Of a DNA stretch of 5,107 nucleotides, positions 1 through 5,107 are shown one piece after another (position 1 is the stretch's first letter; each line of letters begins with the position of its first letter). The notes beneath the pieces are model-generated. The model had not been told where the DNA came from, searched no databases, and saw only the letters and a program-made list of their open reading frames with translations. Made by a program: the position numbers and the translations under genes. This DNA comes from Saccharicrinis sp. UBA6048 (GTDB lineage Bacteria > Bacteroidota > Bacteroidia > Bacteroidales > Marinilabiliaceae): assembly GCA_002429115.1 (NCBI GenBank), contig DIYS01000002.1, positions 1 through 5,107 of the forward strand, given 5' to 3'.

Positions 1-571
1 TGCCATTGTGAACCATTTTCACAAAGTGACCGGCTCCACTCTCGCCAACCCAATCGCAACATGGTGATCCATCCTCTACCTTTGCAGCAATAGCCTGAAA
101 AATCGGCTTTACAATCGGCCATGCAGCCTGTGATCCACCCGGCATAATTGAAGGGCCCAATAAAGCGCCTTCTTCACCACCTGACACACCACTTCCAATA
201 TAATGAACACCTTTACTTTCAACATACTTCACACGTCGATCTGTATCCGGGTAATGCGTATTTCCACCATCTATAATTACGTCTCCTGATTCTAAAAGCG
301 GTAACAGTGCATCAATGGTTGCATCAACGGCACCACCAGCTTTAATCATTATCATTACTTTACGTGGACGCTCCAGGGAGTTGACCAGCTCTTCCAATGA
401 ATAAGTTCCTACAATATTTTTGTCCTTACCCCTGGCATTCATGAAATTATCAACTTTATCTGTCGATCGGTTATAGACCGACACCTGATAACCTTTACTC
501 TCCATATTAAGTACCAGGTTTTCACCCATAACGGCCAACCCGATTAATCCTATATCTGATAACTTTTGCAT
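1..571 (-). CDS. gnd: 6-phosphogluconate dehydrogenase (decarboxylating), N-terminal part, cut by window edge
   Basis: My translation from the ATG at 569-571 gives 190 codons open to the window edge, about 40% of the usual ~470-residue enzyme. The family oxidises 6-phosphogluconate to ribulose 5-phosphate and CO2 with NAD(P)+ in the cytosolic oxidative pentose phosphate pathway. Visible motifs in order: the Rossmann dinucleotide loop GLIGLAVMG (residues 8-16); NRS (34-36), whose Asn-Arg pair usually favours the phosphate of NADP; IKAGG (76-80); DGGNT (101-105); the substrate loop VSGGEEGA (129-136); SIMPGG (141-146); and the catalytic stretch GAGHFVKMVHNG (179-190) with Lys185, His188 and Asn189. 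The start fits the E. coli enzyme's N terminus, with only a few residues before the Rossmann strand. The leader is AT-rich with no Shine-Dalgarno. It lies 134 bases downstream of the glycosyltransferase gene on the same strand. The missing C-terminal part contains most of the helical dimer domain. Identification is essentially certain; cofactor preference is inferred. Confidence 0.97.
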   Translation of the reverse strand, partial: MQKLSDIGLIGLAVMGENLVLNMESKGYQVSVYNRSTDKVDNFMNARGKDKNIVGTYSLEELVNSLERPRKVMIMIKAGGAVDATIDALLPLLESGDVIIDGGNTHYPDTDRRVKYVESKGVHYIGSGVSGGEEGALLGPSIMPGGSQAAWPIVKPIFQAIAAKVEDGSPCCDWVGESGAGHFVKMVHNG

Positions 572-575
572 ACGT

Positions 576-589
576 TTTAAAATTTTAAA
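576..589. repeat. 14-bp perfect AT palindrome just upstream of gnd start
   Basis: The stretch TTTAAAATTTTAAA is its own reverse complement and sits 4 bases before the gnd start codon. It could form a weak all-AT hairpin or act as an operator half-site pair. It is low-complexity AT sequence in an AT-rich leader, so chance is a good explanation. No -7 box of the TAnnTTTG type with a matching -33 element was found in the gap between 572 and 705 on the minus strand. Confidence 0.3.
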
Positions 590-691
590 TCCAGAATTGT
601 TAGATAATATAACACTTTGCCAATACAGATGTTTATGAGCAAACACCTGCATTAACGTATTTTAATAATTCGGGAGCGTGAATCGTTAAAC

Positions 692-760
692 CTATAAGAG
701 ACTGCTTATCTGGCTCTCTTTATTCTCCTGAGTCGGCGAATAAAATGTCTTCTCTTATAG
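692..760 (-). repeat. 10-bp inverted repeat spanning the 3' end of the glycosyltransferase gene
   Basis: CTATAAGAGA at 692-701 is the exact reverse complement of TCTCTTATAG at 751-760, with 49 bases between. The pair brackets the stop codon (706-708) of the minus-strand glycosyltransferase gene, so its mRNA could fold back over the last codons and the stop. There is no U-tract after it and the loop is long, so it is not a standard intrinsic terminator. It may be chance, since one arm is coding sequence. Confidence 0.35.
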
Positions 761-1815
761 AATAGTATCCATGAAGGAATATAAGCCACAAAGAACCCCA
801 GGGATAATACCAGAATACTTAAGCGTAACATGCCCCAGTTGCGTAATGAAAAGCCAAGAATCACAAAGGCAATATTAACAGCTCCCACAATCAGACTAAT
901 TTGAAGGTGAGAAAGTCCCAATGCCAGCATGCGGTGATGAATGTGGTTTTTATCTGCCATAAATGGCGAATTTCCTTGCGATACACGTAACATGAATACT
1001 CTTAGCGTATCCACAATAGGAACTATAAGAATTGCCATTGCTACCGCTGGTGCACTGTTCATATCATAAATCAATTCATGGCGATTATCTGGTTTGTTGA
1101 ACTCGCTAAAATGTACCGCCACCACAGCTACCAGAAAACCTAGCACCAATGAGCCTGTGTCGCCCATAAAAATTTTCTGACTCTTAGAGAAAATGTTGTA
1201 ATAGGCAAAAGCAAATAAACCTCCTATTAAAGCAGCTGCTAAGGTTGGAATGTGATAATCTTCGTTAATAAAATACCATGATGAAAACGACAGCATAACA
1301 ATAATACCGGTTATGGCCGCCAATCCATCTATGCCATCAATCAGGTTAAATCCATTAATTAAGAAAACCATCCCTACAAGGGTTAATATGGTTCCCCAGA
1401 AAGGATCAGGTTGGAGGCCGAAAAAACCATGGAAATCAGTTATAGTAAGACCTCCCAGGCCAACAACAATGATAACTGCTATTAATTGTCCGGCCAGCTT
1501 AACCATAGGTGCTGTCACCAGGATGTCATCCTTTATACCTATTCCGAAAATAATAAGTATAGCGGGTATTAAAAAAGGAATTTCTATAAATCGAAACCAA
1601 TCAACAAACAGCGAATAGGTAAACAAAAACCCAATAAAGATTGCCAGGCCTCCCAAAGTAGGAATACGCATCCTATGCACACTTCTTTTATTAGGCTCAT
1701 CAAATAAATTCTTTGAATGTGCCACTCTTAATATGGTTGGGATGGACAAGAAGACCATCATAAATGATAAGAAAGAGGCAAAGGGAACCAGTAGCTGGAT
1801 TGTGTAACCGTTCAT
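706..1815 (-). CDS. WecA/TagO-type undecaprenyl-phosphate N-acetylhexosamine-1-phosphate transferase
   Basis: A 369-residue polytopic membrane enzyme of the MraY/WecA (glycosyltransferase 4) family. The family moves a sugar 1-phosphate, usually GlcNAc-1-P from UDP-GlcNAc, onto undecaprenyl phosphate at the inner face of the cytoplasmic membrane. This primes surface glycan synthesis. Signature motifs in order: DEPNKRSVH (39-47) followed by TLGG; the GIKDD metal site (Asp96, Asp97); NLIDGIDGLA (157-166); MGDTGS (217-222); PIVDT (266-270); and DKNHIHHR (288-295). The HIHH cluster is typical of the WecA/TagO branch and argues against MraY itself. Around ten hydrophobic helices are apparent, and the tail (353-369) is strongly basic and cytosolic. 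The reading frame extends upstream to a TTG at 1831-1833. I prefer the ATG at 1813-1815 because the predicted -7 box at 1842-1849 would put the transcript start almost on the TTG. The exact sugar donor and the glycan made cannot be told from the sequence. Confidence 0.93.
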   Translation of the reverse strand: MNGYTIQLLVPFASFLSFMMVFLSIPTILRVAHSKNLFDEPNKRSVHRMRIPTLGGLAIFIGFLFTYSLFVDWFRFIEIPFLIPAILIIFGIGIKDDILVTAPMVKLAGQLIAVIIVVGLGGLTITDFHGFFGLQPDPFWGTILTLVGMVFLINGFNLIDGIDGLAAITGIIVMLSFSSWYFINEDYHIPTLAAALIGGLFAFAYYNIFSKSQKIFMGDTGSLVLGFLVAVVAVHFSEFNKPDNRHELIYDMNSAPAVAMAILIVPIVDTLRVFMLRVSQGNSPFMADKNHIHHRMLALGLSHLQISLIVGAVNIAFVILGFSLRNWGMLRLSILVLSLGFFVAYIPSWILFYKRRHFIRRLRRIKRAR

Positions 1816-1841
1816 AGATTTTTTTTCGTCCAATAATGATG

Positions 1842-1875
1842 CAAAAGTAATAAAAAGGTATGGAGTGCCATTAAA
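1842..1875 (-). promoter_or_regulatory. Bacteroidota-type promoter for the glycosyltransferase gene
   Basis: On the minus strand TACTTTTG (1842-1849) matches the Bacteroidota -7 consensus TAnnTTTG exactly. A TTTA (1872-1875), three of four matches to the -33 TTTG, lies 22 bases upstream of it, within the usual spacing. The transcript would start around 1835-1838, giving a leader of about 20 A-rich bases before the ATG at 1815. The consensus is established for this phylum; its use here is inferred. Confidence 0.6.
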
Positions 1876-1932
1876 TTACGTTAATTAATAACTTTAAAGC
1901 CCCCGTACAACTGCACTTTTGTTTCGTTGTAC

Positions 1933-1940
1933 TATTTTCG
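1933..1940 (+). promoter_or_regulatory. Probable -7 box for the YciB-Nudix / MFS unit
   Basis: TATTTTCG matches TAnnTTTG at all fixed positions but one (C for T). It is 17 bases upstream of the ATG at 1958, so the leader would be only about 11-14 bases. No good -33 TTTG lies at the expected distance: the TTTG at 1918-1921 is only 11 bases away. The call is therefore weaker than for the divergent promoter. This box also falls inside the reading frame extension that begins at the upstream TTG (1919), which argues against that start. Confidence 0.4.
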
Positions 1941-1957
1941 CAATTCAAAGTTTCATT

Positions 1958-3028
1958 ATGGACAAACTTCAGTTACTAAAAAAGCTACTACCGGGATTTT
2001 TACCAATCATTGTATTCATTGTTATTGACGAAGCATTTGGAACAATGTATGGCTTGATTGCGGCCATTGGCATTGGAATCATAGAACTGATAATAAGCTA
2101 CGTTAAAGAGCAAAAGATTGACCGTTTCATTCTGTTTGATATTGGGCTGCTAATTGCATTAGGCTGTATATCAATCATCCTTGACAATGAGGTGTTTTTT
2201 AAATTAAAACCGGGCATTATAAGCTTTATAATGACAGGATTAATTGGCTATTCAGCATATTCAAAGCACAATTTATTAATGAATATGACAAAGCGCTACA
2301 CCAGGAATATAGAGATGAATCCATACCAACTCTGGATGATGCAGAATAGTATGAAACGAATTTTCTGGCTGTTTCTCTTCTATTCATTTGCAACATTTAT
2401 CTCTTCTTTTATTGACAACAAAGCGATTTGGAGTTTCCTGGGTGGCCCGGGATTATTTGTCGTAATGGGCATATACCTGGCTTTTGAGTGGCTTCGCAGA
2501 AAATTACAGAATCAAAATACTGAAAACGAAGAGTGGTTGCCAATAGTGGAAGATAATGGTAAAATTATTGGTTCGGCTCCACGATCGGTTGTTCATAATA
2601 AAAGCATGTTTCTGCACCCGGTTGTGCATTTACATGTAATCAACAAGGATCAAATATTACTTCAAAAGCGTCCATCTCATAAACTAGTTCAGCCAAATAA
2701 ATGGGACACTGCTGTTGGCGGTCACGTAGCACATGGAGAATCCATTGAGTTGGCCTTGCAGCGCGAAACGCAAGAAGAAATTGGCTTAACACAGTTTCAG
2801 GTAATACCTGTATCGCAATATGTTTGGGAAAGCACGATCGAAAAAGAGCTGGTTTTTGTATTTAAAACCGTACATAAAGGCTCGTTTAATTTTGATTCTG
2901 ATGAAGTTGATGATGTCAAATTTTGGTCGTTTAAGGAAATAAACGCTAATATTGGCAAAGGTATTTTCACGCCCAATTTTGAACACGAGTTTAAACAATT
3001 TAGTACTAGCTTACAGAGAGCTAATTAA
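1958..3028 (+). CDS. YciB/IspZ-like membrane domain fused to a C-terminal Nudix hydrolase domain
   Basis: A 356-residue two-domain protein. Residues 1-185 hold about six hydrophobic helices (near 10-25, 29-48, 56-75, 84-101, 134-152, 158-176). The layout and local sequence resemble the YciB/IspZ septation protein A family: LPGFLPIIVF near the N terminus, DNEVFFKLKP at 76-85 and a basic loop at 103-116. E. coli YciB is about 180 residues, so this half is full length. A charged linker (178-192) leads to a Nudix domain (about 193-356). Its Nudix box runs from Gly255 to Leu277 in the pattern Gx5Ex7RExxEExGL, with Glu261, Arg269, Glu270, Glu273 and Glu274 intact. The preceding HPVVHLHVI and LLQKRP segments resemble the YfcD/IDI-like Nudix branch, but the catalytic Cys motif of IPP isomerase is absent, so a diphosphate hydrolase is more likely. 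The substrate is unknown. The Nudix part should be cytosolic and tethered to the inner membrane. I chose the ATG at 1958 over the TTG at 1919 because of the likely promoter. The MFS gene follows after 38 bases. The Nudix call is very secure; the YciB call is from remembered similarity. Confidence 0.85.
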   Translation: MDKLQLLKKLLPGFLPIIVFIVIDEAFGTMYGLIAAIGIGIIELIISYVKEQKIDRFILFDIGLLIALGCISIILDNEVFFKLKPGIISFIMTGLIGYSAYSKHNLLMNMTKRYTRNIEMNPYQLWMMQNSMKRIFWLFLFYSFATFISSFIDNKAIWSFLGGPGLFVVMGIYLAFEWLRRKLQNQNTENEEWLPIVEDNGKIIGSAPRSVVHNKSMFLHPVVHLHVINKDQILLQKRPSHKLVQPNKWDTAVGGHVAHGESIELALQRETQEEIGLTQFQVIPVSQYVWESTIEKELVFVFKTVHKGSFNFDSDEVDDVKFWSFKEINANIGKGIFTPNFEHEFKQFSTSLQRAN

Positions 3029-3066
3029 AACATACACACACTTAATTCCAAGTTAAAATAGAAGCA

Positions 3067-4431
3067 ATGAATCACTTTAAAAGAGCCCTCAATGAATCTC
3101 CGGCAATGCGATGGGGCATATTATTGCTGGTAGGATTTGTTTTATCCGTCAACTACTATTTCTATGATGCATTTTCAACGCTCAAGGATATGCTAAGAGC
3201 TGAATTTGACATCACGAATACAGAATATGGATTGTTCGTATCCTTCTACTCCATACCGAACACCTTCTTATTTATGGCTGTTATCGGGGGAATTATCCTT
3301 GATAAAGTAGGCATAAGAAAGACAGGTTTTATGTTTGTATTTTTCATGGCTTTAGGAGCAGTTATCACAGCTTATGGAGCATCTGAACAATATGGTGAAG
3401 GTGGTTTCGGCTACAATATGATGGCCTCTTTTTTACCACAATACTCACCTGAATTAAAGATGATGTTGCTTGGACGATTCTTCTTCGGATTAGGCGCAGA
3501 AACAAGCATTGTTGTAGTCAGTAAAATATTGGTAAAATGGTTTAAAGGAAAGAATCTGGCATTAGCATTTGGTCTTAAAGTTGGTTTTGGTCGATTAGGT
3601 ACTTTTGCAGCGCTAAACTTATCGCCATACATCGCGCAGGAGGATGGTTCAAACCTAACGACAGCTATCTGGTTAGCGGCCGTTTTAGTTTGCATCGGAC
3701 TGCTGGCATTTTTGGTTTATATGCTGTTTGATGCAAAGCTTGATAAGCAGTTAGAAACCAAAGAAAATAACACGGAAGCATCCACACCTTTTTCATTCAG
3801 AGATATTGTTGGGCTATTGAGCAACAGAGCCTATTTATACATTGCCTTGCTTTGTGTTACGTTTTATTCAGCCGTATTTCCATTCCTGGCCTACGCGCCC
3901 GATTTCTTTGCCGATAAGTTTGATTTAACATCGGTTCAAAGTGGCAGACTTACCTCTTTATTGCCTTTGGGAACCGCCTTATTTACGCCATTATTCGGCA
4001 TTTTAATTGACCGAAAAGGGAAAAGTGCAACAGCCATGATTTTTGGGGCCATCACATTAACCGTCGTCCATCTAACTTTTGCATTAAGCTACTTCTCGCC
4101 TTCTGTATTAATAATTGCCTTAGGTGTTGCTTTTTCATTGGTTCCTGCCGCTATGTGGCCAACAATGGTTAAGCTGGTTGATGAAAAGCAGATTGGTACA
4201 GCTTATGGCCTGATGTACTCGATTCAGAATCTTGGCTTATGGGCCTTCCCGATTATTGCAGGATCGATACTGGATTATACCAACCCTGGCAATCCTGAAG
4301 TGTCTGATTACACAGCTACCATATTAATGTTTGCCGGTGTAAGTGTGATTGGGTTAATATTTGCAGCACTACTTAAGTACGAGGATAAAAAACGAGGTTT
4401 TGGCGTAGAATTGCCTTTGAATAAGAAATAA
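3067..4431 (+). CDS. Major facilitator superfamily transporter, MFSD1-like
   Basis: A 454-residue inner-membrane secondary transporter with about 12 hydrophobic helices in two halves, joined by a hydrophilic loop near 222-245. The MFS motif A appears after helix 2 as GGIILDKVGIRKTG (74-87) and again in the second half as GILIDRKGKS (311-320). The segment GRFFFGLGAETS (136-147) followed by WFKGKNLALAFGL (158-170) and GRLGT (175-179) recalls the eukaryotic lysosomal dipeptide carrier MFSD1 and its bacterial relatives. So do FPFLAYAPDFF (271-281) and the MWPTMV...GTAYGLMYSIQNLG region (363-390). Many such bacterial proteins are annotated only as generic MFS or NarK-like. The substrate cannot be read from the sequence; small peptides or amino-acid derivatives would be a guess from MFSD1. 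It starts 38 bases after the YciB-Nudix gene with no intervening promoter or terminator visible, so co-transcription is likely. An intrinsic terminator follows at 4466. The start ATG has an A-rich leader with a weak AGAAG. Confidence 0.92.
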   Translation: MNHFKRALNESPAMRWGILLLVGFVLSVNYYFYDAFSTLKDMLRAEFDITNTEYGLFVSFYSIPNTFLFMAVIGGIILDKVGIRKTGFMFVFFMALGAVITAYGASEQYGEGGFGYNMMASFLPQYSPELKMMLLGRFFFGLGAETSIVVVSKILVKWFKGKNLALAFGLKVGFGRLGTFAALNLSPYIAQEDGSNLTTAIWLAAVLVCIGLLAFLVYMLFDAKLDKQLETKENNTEASTPFSFRDIVGLLSNRAYLYIALLCVTFYSAVFPFLAYAPDFFADKFDLTSVQSGRLTSLLPLGTALFTPLFGILIDRKGKSATAMIFGAITLTVVHLTFALSYFSPSVLIIALGVAFSLVPAAMWPTMVKLVDEKQIGTAYGLMYSIQNLGLWAFPIIAGSILDYTNPGNPEVSDYTATILMFAGVSVIGLIFAALLKYEDKKRGFGVELPLNKK

Positions 4432-4465
4432 GAAGTATCTTAATATAAATCGAACTAAGATTAAT

Positions 4466-4512
4466 AGCGTCCTGCATGTGTAATATTCATACAGGACGCT
4501 TTTTTATTTTTC
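4466..4512 (+). terminator. Intrinsic terminator after the MFS gene
   Basis: AGCGTCCTG (4466-4474) pairs perfectly with CAGGACGCT (4492-4500). After one C-A mismatch the stem continues with ATG/CAT, leaving a 9-base loop. The hairpin is followed directly by a T-rich run (TTTTTATTTTT, 4501-4511). It sits 34 bases past the MFS stop codon and should end the plus-strand unit. The opposite strand has no T-run after the hairpin, so it is mainly one-directional. Confidence 0.92.
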
Positions 4513-4524
4513 GGTGTTTCATCA

Positions 4525-4560
4525 AATACACAACTAACACTTGTCTAATCGTTGTGTATT
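4525..4560 (-). terminator. 10-bp hairpin right after the lipoprotein stop, possible weak terminator
   Basis: AATACACAAC (4525-4534) is the exact reverse complement of GTTGTGTATT (4551-4560), with a 16-base loop. On the minus strand it begins 3 bases after the TGA of the lipoprotein gene (4564-4566). Only a short ATTTG follows it on that strand, so termination would be weak. It might instead protect the 3' end of the mRNA. The repeat is clear; its role is inferred. Confidence 0.5.
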
Positions 4561-4563
4561 AAT

Positions 4564-5082
4564 TCAGGATTCGCGCAGATAGACAGCCATCTCGTCTTCG
4601 TCGTTATAATCTCCATCATCGTTCATATCTTCTTTTACAATAAGCTGGTCATTAGCCAGTTCAAAAATAATCAAGAGATCATCTTCGATGTCGAACCAAT
4701 CCCACTCATCCTCATCTATGGAATACCACCTGATTTCGTCCAATAATTGATCTTCATCTAACTCAATAAATTGAGAACCCAATAGCTTAATTGTGGGAAT
4801 TATTGCGTTACCTTTGACAACAAATGTTGCTTTGACAGCCACGAATGTCATGTAGCTCTCATCCTCTGAGTCTCTATAGTTCCAATAATACTCCAGTTTG
4901 CCAGATTTATCGTTTGTTTTTTCAATAACAAACCTGTTTTCTACACCATCCTCCGGTACATGATTAACCCAAACGCCAACTAATTCATCCGGTATACTAT
5001 CAAATGACGGGTCGTCGTCCTTATCGCAACCTATTGCAAGCAGCAACATAGCGAATACCATCAATATCCCTACCTTTTTCAT
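4564..5082 (-). CDS. Small acidic lipoprotein, probably surface-exposed, function unknown
   Basis: A 172-residue protein I do not recognise at family level. It begins with MKK, a hydrophobic stretch (4-16) and the lipobox LAIGC, so signal peptidase II should cleave before Cys19 and leave a lipid-anchored mature protein of 154 residues. Cys19 is followed by DKDDDP; such acid-rich starts act as export signals to the cell surface in several Bacteroidota. The mature chain is very acidic: I count 44 Asp/Glu against 12 Lys/Arg. The segment LVGVWVN (34-40) followed by alternating hydrophobic strands resembles the start of lipocalin-like small lipoproteins of this phylum, but this is tentative. Near the C terminus, residues 152-164 (DMNDDGDYNDEDE) have Asp/Asn spacing like an EF-hand or thrombospondin-3 calcium loop. 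The gene runs convergent to the MFS gene. Only 25 bases of its upstream region are in the window, so its promoter is not seen. Confidence 0.85.
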   Translation of the reverse strand: MKKVGILMVFAMLLLAIGCDKDDDPSFDSIPDELVGVWVNHVPEDGVENRFVIEKTNDKSGKLEYYWNYRDSEDESYMTFVAVKATFVVKGNAIIPTIKLLGSQFIELDEDQLLDEIRWYSIDEDEWDWFDIEDDLLIIFELANDQLIVKEDMNDDGDYNDEDEMAVYLRES

Positions 5083-5107
5083 AGTTTGTAAGGGTCTCCG
5101 GGTGACG

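Noticed and set aside
572..705. A separate promoter for gnd
   Set aside because: The best minus-strand matches (TAGGTTTA near 686-693, and TTTG in GTGTTTGCTC) are either about 115 bases from the start or lack a partner at the right spacing.
1313..1618. 101-codon open frame on the plus strand
   Set aside because: It lies wholly antisense to the conserved core of the glycosyltransferase gene, and its translation is low in recognisable structure. It is a shadow of the real gene.
1870..1900. Operator-like palindrome around TTAATTAA in the divergent region
   Set aside because: Pairing does not extend beyond the 8-base core, and the region is simple AT-rich sequence.
2786..2998. 70-codon open frame on the minus strand
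   Set aside because: It is antisense to the Nudix domain and has no motif or leader.
3411..3695. 94-codon open frame on the minus strand
   Set aside because: It is antisense to the MFS gene, whose motifs in this stretch are clear.
4552..4746. 64-codon open frame on the plus strand
   Set aside because: It overlaps the lipoprotein gene on the opposite strand and starts inside the hairpin past its stop; there is no leader or motif.
5083..5107. End of an RNA gene or a strong ribosome binding site before the lipoprotein gene
   Set aside because: Only 25 bases are visible. The GGAG on the minus strand is too far from the ATG for a normal site, and no RNA structure can be judged.

Overview
The window looks like chromosomal DNA of a member of the Bacteroidota. 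Three things support this. The divergent intergenic region carries a perfect Bacteroidota-type -7 box (TAnnTTTG) on the minus strand and a one-mismatch version on the plus strand. Start codons are preceded by A-rich leaders rather than clear Shine-Dalgarno sites. The last gene encodes a lipoprotein whose Cys is followed by a run of acidic residues, as in lipoproteins of this phylum that are sent to the cell surface. The DNA is moderately AT-rich. I see no tRNA, rRNA, insertion sequence, CRISPR array or phage gene.

Layout. (1) Bases 1-571, minus strand: the N-terminal 190 codons of 6-phosphogluconate dehydrogenase (gnd), cut by the window edge. (2) Bases 706-1815, minus strand: a membrane glycosyltransferase of the WecA/TagO/MraY superfamily that loads a sugar-1-phosphate onto undecaprenyl phosphate. 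(3) Bases 1816-1957: a short AT-rich divergent promoter region. (4) Bases 1958-3028, plus strand: an unusual two-domain protein, with a multi-pass YciB/IspZ-like (intracellular septation protein A type) membrane domain fused to a cytosolic Nudix hydrolase domain. (5) Bases 3067-4431, plus strand, 38 bases downstream and probably in the same transcript: a 12-helix major facilitator transporter most like the eukaryotic MFSD1 branch. A strong intrinsic terminator follows at 4466-4512. (6) Bases 4564-5082, minus strand, convergent: a small, very acidic lipoprotein with a possible calcium-binding loop near its C terminus. A 10-bp hairpin lies just past its stop.

How the genes may fit together. The glycosyltransferase and the YciB-Nudix protein are both membrane proteins read from the same divergent control region, and the transporter follows in the plus-strand unit. 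A shared envelope or lipid-carrier theme is possible, but this is inference from position only. The gnd fragment is central metabolism (oxidative pentose phosphate pathway). It may be co-transcribed with the glycosyltransferase, since no clear promoter is visible in the 134-base gap. The lipoprotein is a separate unit. The most unusual item is the YciB-Nudix fusion, followed by the MFSD1-like transporter and the acidic lipoprotein. No complete defence, mobile or biosynthetic system is evident.
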